DNA of 25,929 nt from Oscillospiraceae bacterium (GCA_016297165.1 JAEDHF010000009.1:1-25929); one strand, 5' to 3'; positions 6,703-15,438 are shown, numbered from the stretch's first letter. Notes: generated by a model from the sequence alone, not told the origin. Numbers and translations are program-made.

Positions 6703-8385
6703 ATGAATAAAGTTTTAGAATCCTTAAAAAAGTTCTTCGGGACAGTTAAAGAAAAATGGTCTGCCCTGGATAAGAAAATAAAAATAGGTATTATTTCGGG
6801 AGTCTCGGTTGTCGTAGTCTCCCTTGTTGTGCTTATTATAATAAATTCGATAACCCGTTACGAAGTACTCTATACGGGAGCGTCGGCAGAGGAAACCACC
6901 GAGATAGTTACGGTTTTACAGAACGAGCTCGGCACCACCGACATCAAGTTCGACTCCAACGGCGATATTCTCGTTCCTGCAGGGGAGGTAGAGAATTTAA
7001 GAGTAAAGCTTAGCGTAAAGGGCTACCCGAAGCAGGCTTTCAACTATGACGTATGGGATTCCGGCGTAGGAATGCTCTCTACGGAGTCGGATAAGCGAGT
7101 TAAACAGATTCAGCAGCTTCAGGAAAACCTTCGGGCTACCCTTTCCATGTTCGACGGGGTAGATTCCGCTATCGTTATCCTCGGTATCCCCGAAACCAAC
7201 AACTATATGATTTCGAATACAAGAGAAGAGGCTACCGCTTCCGTTGTATTGCAGCTTAACGACGCTCTTTCCTCCGACAGCATAAACGGTATCTATAACT
7301 TAGTAAGAACCGCCGTTCCGGGGCTTAAAACCGAGAATATTACCGTTACCGACGGAAAAGCCAACGTCCTTACTACCGAAAATGTGCAGGATGTTATTCC
7401 CGAGGACGAGATGGAGATATTCTATAAGCGTCTCGAATTCCAGAATTCTATTGTAAAAATCCTTGAGGATAACTTAAGTAAGGTTTTCGAGGGCGTTTTC
7501 CCCGACTATAAGGTCGGCGTAGGCGTTACCCTTAACTATAACGACGAGGTTTCACAGATTACCGAATATACTCCCTCCGTTGACGAAGAGGGTACGAGAG
7601 GCGGTATGGTTAAGGACGAGGAATATACCTCGGCAGGCGGCGGAAACGCGGCAGATGGCGGACTTGTAGGAACAACCGTTGACGCCGATATTTCTCCCGA
7701 TTACCCTACTCTCCAGATTGGCGAGGGCGACGAATTCTACTACGAAACAAGAAAGCATATTCAGTATCTCGTAAACGAAGAGAAGAAACAGATAGAAAAG
7801 GACGGCTACAGCTACGACAATATTTCAGCCACCGTAGTTGTTGACGCAGACACCGCCGATGTTTCACAGGCGGAAATCGAGGAATGGCAGAGGGTTATTG
7901 CCAACGCAATAGGCACCACCGTAGATAAGGTTACCTTTAAGGCATATCCCTTCATGCTGGACAGAACCTCGGGAGAGGCGGGAGACGGCTCCGTTGTGGT
8001 ACAGGGCAGACAGTCAAGCCTCGTTCTTTCAATTATTGCTCTCGGTATAATACTTATTATTCTTCTTATTATAGCTCTCGTAGCGGCAGGCTCCAATAAA
8101 AAGCGTGCCCGCGCAAGAAAAGCGGCAGCGTCGGCTATGTCGGCGGCTCCCTCCTCTTCGTCGGTTACAAGGACTGGCGGCAATATTGATGAGGAAAGAG
8201 CGGCAAATGCAAGAGAAGCTATGGATCCTGCTGCAAGAATCGACTTCGAGCTTCAGAGTCTTTCCGAGGGAGACGACAACTCAAGAGACGCAGTACTCAA
8301 GCGGGAAATCAGGGATTTCTCAAAAGCCAATCCCGAAATCGTGGCTCAGCTTATCCGTACATGGATGAAGGGCGACGAGCCGTAA
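6703..8385 (+). CDS. fliF: Flagellar MS-ring protein FliF
   Basis: A 560-residue membrane protein forming the MS ring, on which rod, rotor and export gate assemble. TM helix 1 is at about 27-49 (IIINSI at its end), followed by a YscJ/FliF domain with the typical NLRVKLSVKGYPK region, a second ring-building domain, a variable glycine-rich loop (EYTSAGGGNAADGG), and a C-terminal TM helix at about 443-465. The cytoplasmic tail (about 500-560) ends in a segment similar to the FliG-binding motif, with AQLIRTWM. Length is within the family range. The gene starts 12 nt after fliE. Confidence 0.97.
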   Translation: MNKVLESLKKFFGTVKEKWSALDKKIKIGIISGVSVVVVSLVVLIIINSITRYEVLYTGASAEETTEIVTVLQNELGTTDIKFDSNGDILVPAGEVENLRVKLSVKGYPKQAFNYDVWDSGVGMLSTESDKRVKQIQQLQENLRATLSMFDGVDSAIVILGIPETNNYMISNTREEATASVVLQLNDALSSDSINGIYNLVRTAVPGLKTENITVTDGKANVLTTENVQDVIPEDEMEIFYKRLEFQNSIVKILEDNLSKVFEGVFPDYKVGVGVTLNYNDEVSQITEYTPSVDEEGTRGGMVKDEEYTSAGGGNAADGGLVGTTVDADISPDYPTLQIGEGDEFYYETRKHIQYLVNEEKKQIEKDGYSYDNISATVVVDADTADVSQAEIEEWQRVIANAIGTTVDKVTFKAYPFMLDRTSGEAGDGSVVVQGRQSSLVLSIIALGIILIILLIIALVAAGSNKKRARARKAAASAMSAAPSSSSVTRTGGNIDEERAANAREAMDPAARIDFELQSLSEGDDNSRDAVLKREIRDFSKANPEIVAQLIRTWMKGDEP

Positions 8386-8412
8386 GCTTAAGCAGAAAGG
8401 ATATGAGATATA

Positions 8413-9435
8413 ATGGCAGAGCAGACACCGGCTACAAGCGAGCTTTCTATGATGCAGAAGGCAGCTATGGTTATTTCCGCTATCGGTACGGAAAATGCTT
8501 CTCAGGTATTCAAGTTCTTCTCCGATGACGAGATAGAGAAACTTACTCTTGAAGTAGCTAAGATGGATTACTGGCCGGTAGAAACCGTAAGCGAGGTGCT
8601 TAACGATTTCTACGAGGTATGCCTGACGCAGAAGGTAATTTCCGAGGGCGGCGTTGAATATGCAAAGGAAATTCTCGAAAAGGCCTTCGGACCACAGGCG
8701 GCGGTACAGCTTTTCGAAAAAATTACAAAGCAGCTTAAAACAAAGGCCTTCGGCTTCGTAAGAAAGGCGGATTATAAGAACCTGCTGGCTATCGTACAGA
8801 ACGAGCATCCCCAGACTATCGCCCTTATTCTCTCCTACGCAAGAAGCGACCAGGCTTCGGCTATCCTCTCGGAGCTTCCGAAGGACGTAAGAATAGAGGT
8901 TGTTGAAAGAATTGCGAAAATGGAATCCGCTTCTCCTGACGTAATAAAGAGTATTGAGGCAACTCTCGAAAAGAAGTTCTCTAACCTCGTTACTACCGAA
9001 AGTATGGAGGTCGGCGGTATTAACTACATAGCCGACGTACTCAATAAGGTAGAGCGTTCTACCGAAAAATTCATTTTCGACGAGCTGAATATGCGTGACC
9101 CGAAGCTTGCCGACGAGATAAGACAGAAAATGTTCGTATTCGAAGATATCGTCCATCTCGACTCCATGTCTATCCAGGCGTTTATTCCCCAGGTTGACCC
9201 GAAGGACCTTGCTGTTGCAATTAAGGGCTCAACCGCCGAGGTTGCGGAGGCTATCTACGCAAATATGTCCTCCCGTAGTAAGGAATCTACACAGACCGAC
9301 GTTGAATACCTCCATAATGTCCGTATGCGTGACGTCGAAGAGGCACAGCAGCGTATCGTCGCTATTATCCGCCGTCTTGAGGACGAGGGCGCCCTTACTA
9401 TTTCTAAGGGCGGAGACGACGAGATTATTGCATAA
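8413..9435 (+). CDS. fliG: Flagellar motor switch protein FliG
   Basis: A 340-residue rotor protein that binds FliF through its N-terminus, FliM through its middle domain and MotA through its C-terminus. The conserved EHPQTIALIL motif (EHPQ) is present near residue 132, and the C-terminal domain has charged residues in IRQKMFVFEDIVHLD that correspond to the torque helix region. Length is normal. AAAGGATATGAGATATA precedes the ATG. The PilZ protein encoded upstream could act on this rotor protein; that is inference. Confidence 0.97.
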   Translation: MAEQTPATSELSMMQKAAMVISAIGTENASQVFKFFSDDEIEKLTLEVAKMDYWPVETVSEVLNDFYEVCLTQKVISEGGVEYAKEILEKAFGPQAAVQLFEKITKQLKTKAFGFVRKADYKNLLAIVQNEHPQTIALILSYARSDQASAILSELPKDVRIEVVERIAKMESASPDVIKSIEATLEKKFSNLVTTESMEVGGINYIADVLNKVERSTEKFIFDELNMRDPKLADEIRQKMFVFEDIVHLDSMSIQAFIPQVDPKDLAVAIKGSTAEVAEAIYANMSSRSKESTQTDVEYLHNVRMRDVEEAQQRIVAIIRRLEDEGALTISKGGDDEIIA

Positions 9436-9478
9436 GCCTTCGTAAAAGGGCTTATATTCTAAGGAGGGAGGCGTTTAT

Positions 9479-10582
9479 TTGGCAGGAGTAATAAAGGGCT
9501 ACGGCTATGTATATAATAACGGCTATGACGTGCCTATTATGCGTACTGTCTATGGAAGCCGACCTGTTGTTACCGAAAAAGAGGAGGAAATAGCCGACCA
9601 GCTTGTTCTCCCGGACTTCGGTACCGAAGAAGCTACGGCAGCTGTAGCAGCTCCGGAAGCTATAGCAGGACTTACCGCCGAGGAGAATACGGTAAGCGCC
9701 GAGGAAGCGAGAATTGAGCGTGAACAGCTTACCGCAGAATTCGAAGCATTACGGGAACGCTACGAAAGCGAATCGGAGCGTTTCGTCATGAGAGCCAGGG
9801 AAAAGGCTACCGAAATATACGAGGAAACAAAGCAAATGGCGGAAAAGCTTATCGCCGACGCAAAGGCAGAAGCGGAGGAAATTAAGCAGAACGCCGCAAA
9901 GGAAGCACGTATGAAGGGCTACGAGGAGGGCTCGAAGCAGGGCTACGACGACGGATATGTAAAAGCCCTTAAAAAATGTAAGGAAAGCCTTGTTGAGCTT
10001 AAGGATACTATCGAAAGCGTAAATAGCGAGAAGGCAGACATTTTTATGCAGTATGAGCGCAGGCTCTTCGACGCTGTATTTGAAATTGCTCAGAAAATCA
10101 CCATAGACAGCCTTAAACAAAAGGATAAGGCGGTTATTACGAAGATGATAAGAGAGGCAGGAAAAAAATACAGAAAAAGTAAGAATGTAAAAATAATGCT
10201 GTCGGAGCTGGATATAAAGGAAGAAGCGGAAATTGACGAGGAGCTTCTTAAGGATGTATTCAGAAGCTGTGAGCGTGTTGAAATCGAGATAATAAAGGAC
10301 GCTCCCGAGGGAACGCTCGTAATCGACGACGGCTCGGAGATAACCGACGCAGGAGTTATGACCCAGCTTAAGATGATTGAACAGCTGGGAAAGGGCAAAT
10401 ATCGGGATAAGGCTTCCTCGGATATAGGAAGAAAGCGTACCGGAAAGAAGGCGGCGGAAACGGAAAACAAAGACGAAGCCGCCGGAACTGCGGAAACGGT
10501 TGAAACGGTTGAAGCCGCAGAAGCCGAAGAAAGCGAAAACGAAACCGAAACAGCTGTTAACGAGCCTGTTTCGGTACAATAA
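9479..10582 (+). CDS. fliH: Flagellar assembly protein FliH (export ATPase regulator)
   Basis: A 367-residue protein expected to form the peripheral stalk of the export ATPase, dimerising and binding FliI. Features: an acidic, low-conservation N-terminus, a long charged coiled coil (about 75-170, including GYEEGSKQGYDDGYVKALKK), and the conserved FliH/VATPase-E-type C-terminal domain (about 180-305). The start is TTG with a strong AAGGAGGGAGG upstream. The last ~55 residues form an unusual Ala/Glu/Thr-rich acidic tail (contains AGTAETVETVEAAEAEESE) not typical of FliH; low-complexity DNA repeats of GAAACGGTT underlie it. It lies between fliG and fliI as expected. Confidence 0.9.
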   Translation: MAGVIKGYGYVYNNGYDVPIMRTVYGSRPVVTEKEEEIADQLVLPDFGTEEATAAVAAPEAIAGLTAEENTVSAEEARIEREQLTAEFEALRERYESESERFVMRAREKATEIYEETKQMAEKLIADAKAEAEEIKQNAAKEARMKGYEEGSKQGYDDGYVKALKKCKESLVELKDTIESVNSEKADIFMQYERRLFDAVFEIAQKITIDSLKQKDKAVITKMIREAGKKYRKSKNVKIMLSELDIKEEAEIDEELLKDVFRSCERVEIEIIKDAPEGTLVIDDGSEITDAGVMTQLKMIEQLGKGKYRDKASSDIGRKRTGKKAAETENKDEAAGTAETVETVEAAEAEESENETETAVNEPVSVQ

Positions 10583-10603
10583 ATATTTAGGGGGCGAACT
10601 GTC

Positions 10604-11908
10604 ATGGATTTAGAAGGTTTTAAGGAAGAGCTGGCAGGGTTCGACCCCTATCGTTATATGGGAAAAATCGAGAAAATCGTTGGTATGACAATAGAAGCCA
10701 GCGGCCCACAGTGCAGTATCGGCGATATCTGCCGCATATACGCAAAGGATTTCAAGAGCCATATTTTCGCCGAGGTAGTAGGGTTCCAGTCGGAAAAGGT
10801 ACTCCTTATGCCCTATACCGATATCGAGGGTATAGGCCCCGGAAGTATCGTGGATAATACGGGCGATAAGCTTATGGTTAAAACGGGCGACGCCCTTATC
10901 GGAAGAATTATCGACGCAATAGGCCAGCCTATCGACGGAAACGGCGAAATTGAATATACAGACAGCGTTTCTATCTCGGGCATTCCCACTAACCCCCTCA
11001 CCCGACCTAAAATAGCGGAGCCAATCGAGCTTGGCGTTAAGGCGATAGACGGACTTCTTACCCTCGGAAAGGGTCAGAGAATCGGCATTTTCGCAGGCTC
11101 GGGCGTTGGTAAATCTACCCTTATGGGTATGATTGCCCGAAAGGTTAAGGCGGATATTAACGTAATCGCTCTTGTAGGCGAGCGTGGCAGAGAGGTAAGG
11201 GAGTTTATCGAAAACGACTTAGGTCCCGAGGGTATGGCGCGTTCCGTCGTTGTAGTCGCAACCTCCGACCAGCCTGCTATGATGAGATATAAATGCCCCA
11301 TGACTGCAACCGCTATTGCGGAATACTTTATGTCACAGGGCAAGGACGTACTTATAATGATGGATAATCTTACCCGTTTCGCTATGGCGAACCGAGAGGT
11401 AGGGCTCTCTATCGGCGAGCCGCCTATTGCAAGAGGCTATACCCCCTCAATCTACGCCCAGATGCCGAAGCTTCTCGAAAGAGCGGGCTGTTTTGAAAAG
11501 GGCAGTATTACGGGCATTTACGCTGTTCTCGTTGAGGGCGACGATACTAACGAGCCTATCGCCGATACCGTAAGAGGTATTATCGACGGTCATATTATTC
11601 TTTCACGAAAAATAGCGGCGCAAAACCACTACCCTGCCATAGACATTCTCCCCAGCGTTTCAAGACTTATGTCAACGGTAGCCTCTCCCGAGCATAAGGA
11701 GGCGGCAAGCAAGCTAAGAAACCTGCTGTCGCTATATAACAACAACGTTGACCTTATCTCTATAGGCGCCTATAAGGCAGGAACTAACCCGAAGCTTGAC
11801 GAAGCAATCAGCAAAATTGACAAGATAAACGCTTTCCTCTGTCAGAAAACAAACGAGAGCTTTACCCTCGACGAAACGGTAAAGCTCCTTATGGAAGCGG
11901 TATCATAA
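10604..11908 (+). CDS. fliI: Flagellum-specific export ATPase FliI
   Basis: A 434-residue F1-beta-like ATPase powering entry of flagellar subunits into the export gate. Walker A GIFAGSGVGKST is at about residues 162-173, Walker B VLIMMDNLTRFA near 245, and the family signature PSIYAQMPKLLERAG near 288. Length is normal. The ribosome binding site is AGGGGGCG. It is flanked by fliH and fliJ, its partners in the complex. Confidence 0.98.
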   Translation: MDLEGFKEELAGFDPYRYMGKIEKIVGMTIEASGPQCSIGDICRIYAKDFKSHIFAEVVGFQSEKVLLMPYTDIEGIGPGSIVDNTGDKLMVKTGDALIGRIIDAIGQPIDGNGEIEYTDSVSISGIPTNPLTRPKIAEPIELGVKAIDGLLTLGKGQRIGIFAGSGVGKSTLMGMIARKVKADINVIALVGERGREVREFIENDLGPEGMARSVVVVATSDQPAMMRYKCPMTATAIAEYFMSQGKDVLIMMDNLTRFAMANREVGLSIGEPPIARGYTPSIYAQMPKLLERAGCFEKGSITGIYAVLVEGDDTNEPIADTVRGIIDGHIILSRKIAAQNHYPAIDILPSVSRLMSTVASPEHKEAASKLRNLLSLYNNNVDLISIGAYKAGTNPKLDEAISKIDKINAFLCQKTNESFTLDETVKLLMEAVS

Positions 11909-11930
11909 TGCACAAACCAGGTGATTATTC

Positions 11931-12383
11931 TTGAAAAAATTTCAATTTACCCTTGAACGAATAAAACAGTACCGAGAGCAGGAGCTCGATACCGAAAAAG
12001 GCACCTTAGCGGAAATAAGGGCGGAAATAGCTTCTCTTGAAGCTGAATTACAAGGCATTTTAGAGGAGCTTGCCAGACTTAACCGTGAGCTTACGGAAAT
12101 GTACGAAAAAGGTACTACCCCTCTCGAAATATCGGTGCATAAGCGGTATATTGCCGCTAAACAGCAGGAACTTCACATGAAGCGTCATCAGATACTGATG
12201 AAGGAGCGGGAAGCGGAAAACCAGCTTAAGCGAGTTATCGCCGCCTCACAGGAGGTCTCCAAAATGGAGAAGCTGGAGGAAAAGCAGATTGAGGAGTATA
12301 AGGCGGCGGAGATAAAGGAAACGGAAGCCTTTATTGAGGAGTTTGTGTCAAACGCAGACTGGAGAAAGACGAATATACAATAG
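11931..12383 (+). CDS. fliJ: Flagellar export chaperone/stalk protein FliJ
   Basis: A 150-residue, almost entirely coiled-coil protein that forms the central stalk of the FliI hexamer. The N-terminal KKFQFTLERIKQYREQE pattern (FxFxLxxVLxYRxxxE) is typical of FliJ/YscO. The start is TTG, with AGGTGATT upstream; no better ATG exists. It ends with TAG, the only complete gene in the window that uses this stop apart from the interrupted flhA. A terminator stem begins immediately after the stop codon, so this is the last gene of the operon. Confidence 0.93.
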   Translation: MKKFQFTLERIKQYREQELDTEKGTLAEIRAEIASLEAELQGILEELARLNRELTEMYEKGTTPLEISVHKRYIAAKQQELHMKRHQILMKEREAENQLKRVIAASQEVSKMEKLEEKQIEEYKAAEIKETEAFIEEFVSNADWRKTNIQ

Positions 12384-12417
12384 AAAAGCGGCGTAAACCG
12401 AATTACGCCGCTTTTTT
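12384..12417 (+). terminator. Strong intrinsic terminator after fliJ
   Basis: A perfect 13-bp stem, AAAAGCGGCGTAA (12384-12396) with TTACGCCGCTTTT (12403-12415), loop ACCGAA, followed by T residues to 12417. It starts on the base after the fliJ stop. The A-run at its left foot also gives a weak T tract on the minus strand, so it may serve the convergent operon too. Confidence 0.93.
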
Positions 12418-12433
12418 ATATATGGTGTTTTTG

Positions 12434-12559
12434 AAGGCGAGGACTGCCCGAAGGGGCTTTGCACTGACAAATTTCACAGTCCACCAAACCTCGCCGTTTA
12501 TGATAACACGATATGGAAGAATACCGTTAAAGGCGAGAACTGCCCGAGGGGGCGACCCC
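12434..12559. repeat. Two diverged copies of a 24-nt GC-rich repeat with inverted-repeat structure
   Basis: Copy 1 (12434-12457) and copy 2 (12530-12553) match at 22 of 24 positions (AAGGCGAG-ACTGCCCGA-GGGGC core), 96 nt apart. Copy 1 is the left arm of an interrupted inverted repeat: GGCGAGG (12436-12442) pairs with CCTCGCC (12489-12495) and GGACTG with CAGTCC (12477-12482). Copy 2 opens a compact hairpin in which GAACT and GAGGGG pair with CCCCTC and AGTTC, ending on the stop codon of the DUF4956 gene. It sits between two convergent operons and looks like a dispersed extragenic palindrome family, but other genomic copies cannot be checked here. Confidence 0.6.
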
Positions 12560-13243
12560 TCAGTTCATATACTCTCCGCTATACTCCAGAAGTGTTACGG
12601 AATTTACGTTCTCAATGCCCTTAAAGCGTGAAAGCTGGGTAGTATCGTTGTTTTTTAACTTAATTTCAATAGTAAGCTCTACCCCCGAGCCCGACTGGGT
12701 CTTATTCTTAAGGCGATATTTCATTCCTCCGAGAACGGCGTTGACGTTAGCTTCTGCGCTTTCGTCGTAGTGAACGATAAGGAGATAGTTTTTCTTCTGC
12801 TTTTTAAGAAGGCTGAAAACTATGTAGATTACTGCAATAATAACAGTACCGAGAACGGCAACGAAATAAAGCCCTGCTCCTGCGGTAATGCCCGAAGCGA
12901 TAGCCCAGAATAAAAAGCCGATATCGAGAGGGTCCTTAATGGCGGCACGGAAACGTACAATAGAAAGAGCGCCTACCATACCGAGAGAAAGCACCACGTT
13001 AGAGCTTATGGTCATAATGATAAAGCCCGTTATCGAGGTTATCATGACGAGAAGAATGTTGAAATTGTCGCTATACACAACCCCACGATAGCAAAAGCGA
13101 TATACAAGGTAAATTATAATGCCGCAGACAAGGGAAGAAAGCATGGCTGCGATTATTCCTGCAGGAGTAAGAATGGAGAAATTGAGGCTGTCGCTGAAAA
13201 GCTTTATTGTATCGTCGATAACGCTTAATAATCTTAAATTCAT
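12560..13243 (-). CDS. DUF4956 family membrane protein, partner of VTC-type protein
   Basis: A 227-residue integral membrane protein. Hydrophobic segments lie at about 27-48, 58-80, 84-98 and 110-140, with the conserved loop GALSIVRFRAAIKDPLDIGFLFWA (seen here as GALSIVRFRAAIKDP) between them. A soluble C-terminal domain of about 80 residues follows. This is the DUF4956 pattern as I recall it. Genes of this family commonly neighbour VTC-domain polyphosphate-polymerase-like genes, as here (35 nt downstream of one), so a joint membrane complex is inferred. A clear GGAAAGGA ribosome binding site precedes the ATG. It is the last gene of the operon; its stop codon is embedded in the repeat hairpin. 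Confidence 0.8.
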   Translation of the reverse strand: MNLRLLSVIDDTIKLFSDSLNFSILTPAGIIAAMLSSLVCGIIIYLVYRFCYRGVVYSDNFNILLVMITSITGFIIMTISSNVVLSLGMVGALSIVRFRAAIKDPLDIGFLFWAIASGITAGAGLYFVAVLGTVIIAVIYIVFSLLKKQKKNYLLIVHYDESAEANVNAVLGGMKYRLKNKTQSGSGVELTIEIKLKNNDTTQLSRFKGIENVNSVTLLEYSGEYMN

Positions 13244-13278
13244 GTTTTTTTCCTTTCCTTTTTAAGTCAACACCGCAC

Positions 13279-13992
13279 TTAAACTCCGAAGCGAAGTATG
13301 TCCTGTCGCCTGCGGCAGTATATATATTTGGATACGGATTCCTGCATTATGGGCAGTCCCGTAAGAAGCTCTTCTATATGCATGGGTATGAACTCGTCGT
13401 ATTTTACCTCTAAAATTACCGTTCCGTCGGAGAAAACGGGGGAAAGTATAAGCTTTTCATCAAAAATATCCCTGCTCTTATCTCCCGAAGAAATCTTCAT
13501 ATCAAAGGTTAAACGAACGTTTCCTGCCGCACATACATAGGGCTCCCGTATATAGTCAACTATTACCGAGGGTCGAAGTCCTGCCGCTGAGGCAGAAACG
13601 AAGAAATCCTCCCCCGAGGTATCGCCGAAGCGTTCCTCGGAAAGAAAAGCGTAATCCCCCGAAATAATCCGCTTATATTCATCGTAGGTAAGAACGGCGG
13701 ACTTTTTATAGCCTACCTCGTTATCCTTTATCTTTTCCTCTAAGCGGATAAAGCTTTTATCGCAGTTATAGGTTCTTATCCTGTACTTTTTTCGGTTAAG
13801 AATACCGTTTTCCTTATCGAAAAAGGCGGTTCCGTAAATATCGTCAAAATAAAGACTTGTTATACGGTAGCTTCCGTTCTTTGCGTATTCGTCCGGCTTC
13901 ATAACAGCCTTGAAACGCTGACGGAGAATATGATATGTACCGATATTTACACGATATTTTACCTCGTGGCGGTATTTATGGGCGGTGTTCAT
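13279..13992 (-). CDS. VTC-domain (polyphosphate polymerase-like) protein
   Basis: A 237-residue protein of the VTC/triphosphate-tunnel fold. Seen: N-terminal RHEVKYRV, ITSLYFDD, the basic strand RKKYRIRTYN, the acidic-basic RLEEKIKD, VDYIREPYV, RLTFDMKI, and C-terminal ILEVKYDEFIP. The alternating Arg/Lys and Glu residues are those that line the polyphosphate/metal tunnel in the family. In yeast the VTC core makes polyphosphate from ATP; activity of the bacterial relatives is much less certain. The gene overlaps the end of aroK by 17 nt, with AGGGGGAATAA as ribosome binding site inside aroK, so the two are translationally linked. It is followed by the DUF4956 membrane partner. Confidence 0.82.
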   Translation of the reverse strand: MNTAHKYRHEVKYRVNIGTYHILRQRFKAVMKPDEYAKNGSYRITSLYFDDIYGTAFFDKENGILNRKKYRIRTYNCDKSFIRLEEKIKDNEVGYKKSAVLTYDEYKRIISGDYAFLSEERFGDTSGEDFFVSASAAGLRPSVIVDYIREPYVCAAGNVRLTFDMKISSGDKSRDIFDEKLILSPVFSDGTVILEVKYDEFIPMHIEELLTGLPIMQESVSKYIYCRRRQDILRFGV

Positions 13993-14494
13993 TTATTCCC
14001 CCTATTTCCTCGGTTATACGCTCGGTAATCTCCTCAATAGTAAGATTAAGGCAGTTTATTCTTATATCGGCGTATTTCTCGTAGTATGGCCTACGCTGGT
14101 TGAATATATCCTCGATGCTCATGCCCTTAGCGGCGGAAATACCTCTTGTCTTAATATTCGTGAGACGGCGGCAAAGCTCGTCACAGGGCACCTCAAGATA
14201 AATACAGATACCGCTTTTCTTAAGATACTCCATTCCGTCGGCACAGAATACAGCGCTGCCCCCTGTGGCGATAACCGTATCCTCCTTGTTGTTTACCGAA
14301 AGGAGCGCCTTTTCCTCGAAGGTCCTGAAGCGGTCAACACCGTACTTGTCCACAAGAGCCTGAAGCTTTTCCTTCTGCTGAATCTGGATAATAAGGTCGG
14401 TATCTATAAAATGCATACCAAGGGTTTTCGCCAAAATTACGCCTACGGTACTTTTTCCGCAGCCGGGCATACCCGTAAGAATTATGTTTTCCAT
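13976..14494 (-). CDS. aroK: Shikimate kinase
   Basis: A 172-residue P-loop kinase expected to phosphorylate shikimate at the 3-hydroxyl with ATP, in aromatic amino-acid synthesis. Walker A GMPGCGKST is at residues 7-15, the shikimate-binding DTD near 32-34, the Arg of FRTFEE near 57, and the GG pair of ATGGSAV near 78. The lid region contains RRPYYEKYADI. All key positions appear intact and the length is normal. The C-terminus overlaps the VTC gene by 17 nt, an odd partner for an aromatic pathway gene. Confidence 0.92.
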   Translation of the reverse strand: MENIILTGMPGCGKSTVGVILAKTLGMHFIDTDLIIQIQQKEKLQALVDKYGVDRFRTFEEKALLSVNNKEDTVIATGGSAVFCADGMEYLKKSGICIYLEVPCDELCRRLTNIKTRGISAAKGMSIEDIFNQRRPYYEKYADIRINCLNLTIEEITERITEEIGGINEHRP

Positions 14495-14526
14495 TTTCTT
14501 TTGTTCTTCCTTATTTTCTGTCTGTT

Positions 14527-15423
14527 TTAATACCAGGACGGTATCATTCCGTCATAGTTATTGTATTCCCTCGCCGTTTTTTCCGCCGAAGCCTTTGCCG
14601 AAGCGATAGCGTTTTCGCCGAAAGGATAAGCGTCGCAGAGATTTCTTATTGAATCTACCGCCGTATAAAGCGCCATTAGAGGGAAAAAGCCCATAGGAAC
14701 GCTGCCGCCGAAATAGCCGAGAATCTGTCCCCTCGAAAAAGGAACGCTGCAGGAGCGGCGGATACACTGGAAATCCATATAGGGGTCGCCCCAGCACCAA
14801 CGGTCGAAATCTATTACTCCGTATTCTCCGTTACTGTCGAAAACGAGGTTTCCCGAACGGAAATCTCCGTGAAGTGCAGTCTGGGGTCTGTCCTTTAAAA
14901 GGCTTCGGTTACGGTTAATAAAGGCGATAGCGGCGCTGTCTCCCTTAAAGCTAAGGTGATAACGCTCGAAACGGGCTAAAACCTCGTCTATTTTCTCGTT
15001 ATAGTACTTGTCCCAGGGTAAAACCTCCTCGGGAGGGGCAACGCTATGTATTCTTTTAAGGAGCTCTCCTGCTCTTTCACCTGCCTTAGCCTGTCCCGGT
15101 GTATGCATATTAAGAATACGCTTGTCGGCGTCAACGCCCTCTACCCAGGTGTAAAGCGTATATGCAAGGGTATCGTTACAGCAGGCAGCAACCTCGATAG
15201 GAAGATTCATATTGAGCCCAAGCATCGTGTGGATATACTGGGCGAAAACGGCGCTTTCACGGTGACGCTTATACTTTCCGATATCGGTAGTTCTTAAAAT
15301 AAGCTCGACGCCGTTATTTCTTATAATATGGTACTTATTCTCTCCCGAACGTCCGAATTCGATAGGAGTTATTTCAAGCCAGTTAGGAAAATCGCTTATA
15401 TCATAAAGCTCGGGAAAATCCAT
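14527..15423 (-). CDS. APH-family (choline/aminoglycoside kinase-like) phosphotransferase
   Basis: A 298-residue protein with the APH kinase-like fold. The Brenner motif appears as LHGDFRSGNLVF (HGDxxxxN) near residue 184, and the metal-binding DFG equivalent as VIDFDRWCWGDPYMD near 203. The N-lobe contains VELILRTTD, the probable nucleotide-binding lysine position replaced by Arg in this stretch (LILRTTD). Substrates of this family range from sugars, choline and homoserine to antibiotics; nothing here points to drug resistance, and the operon context (cell-wall and metabolic genes) argues for a metabolic role. AAAGGAACG lies upstream of the ATG. Confidence 0.8.
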   Translation of the reverse strand: MDFPELYDISDFPNWLEITPIEFGRSGENKYHIIRNNGVELILRTTDIGKYKRHRESAVFAQYIHTMLGLNMNLPIEVAACCNDTLAYTLYTWVEGVDADKRILNMHTPGQAKAGERAGELLKRIHSVAPPEEVLPWDKYYNEKIDEVLARFERYHLSFKGDSAAIAFINRNRSLLKDRPQTALHGDFRSGNLVFDSNGEYGVIDFDRWCWGDPYMDFQCIRRSCSVPFSRGQILGYFGGSVPMGFFPLMALYTAVDSIRNLCDAYPFGENAIASAKASAEKTAREYNNYDGMIPSWY

Positions 15424-15438
15424 AGCTAATCGTTCCTT

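Noticed and set aside
8320..9156. Long minus-strand open frame opposite fliG (and a similar one opposite fliH at 9749-10579)
   Set aside because: They are antisense shadows of strongly recognisable genes with no family resemblance or ribosome binding site.
12434..12559. CRISPR array
   Set aside because: Only two imperfect copies, unequal structure and no cas genes.
14527..15423. Aminoglycoside resistance gene
   Set aside because: Only the general APH kinase motifs are present, and the gene is in a housekeeping-type operon with no mobile or resistance context.
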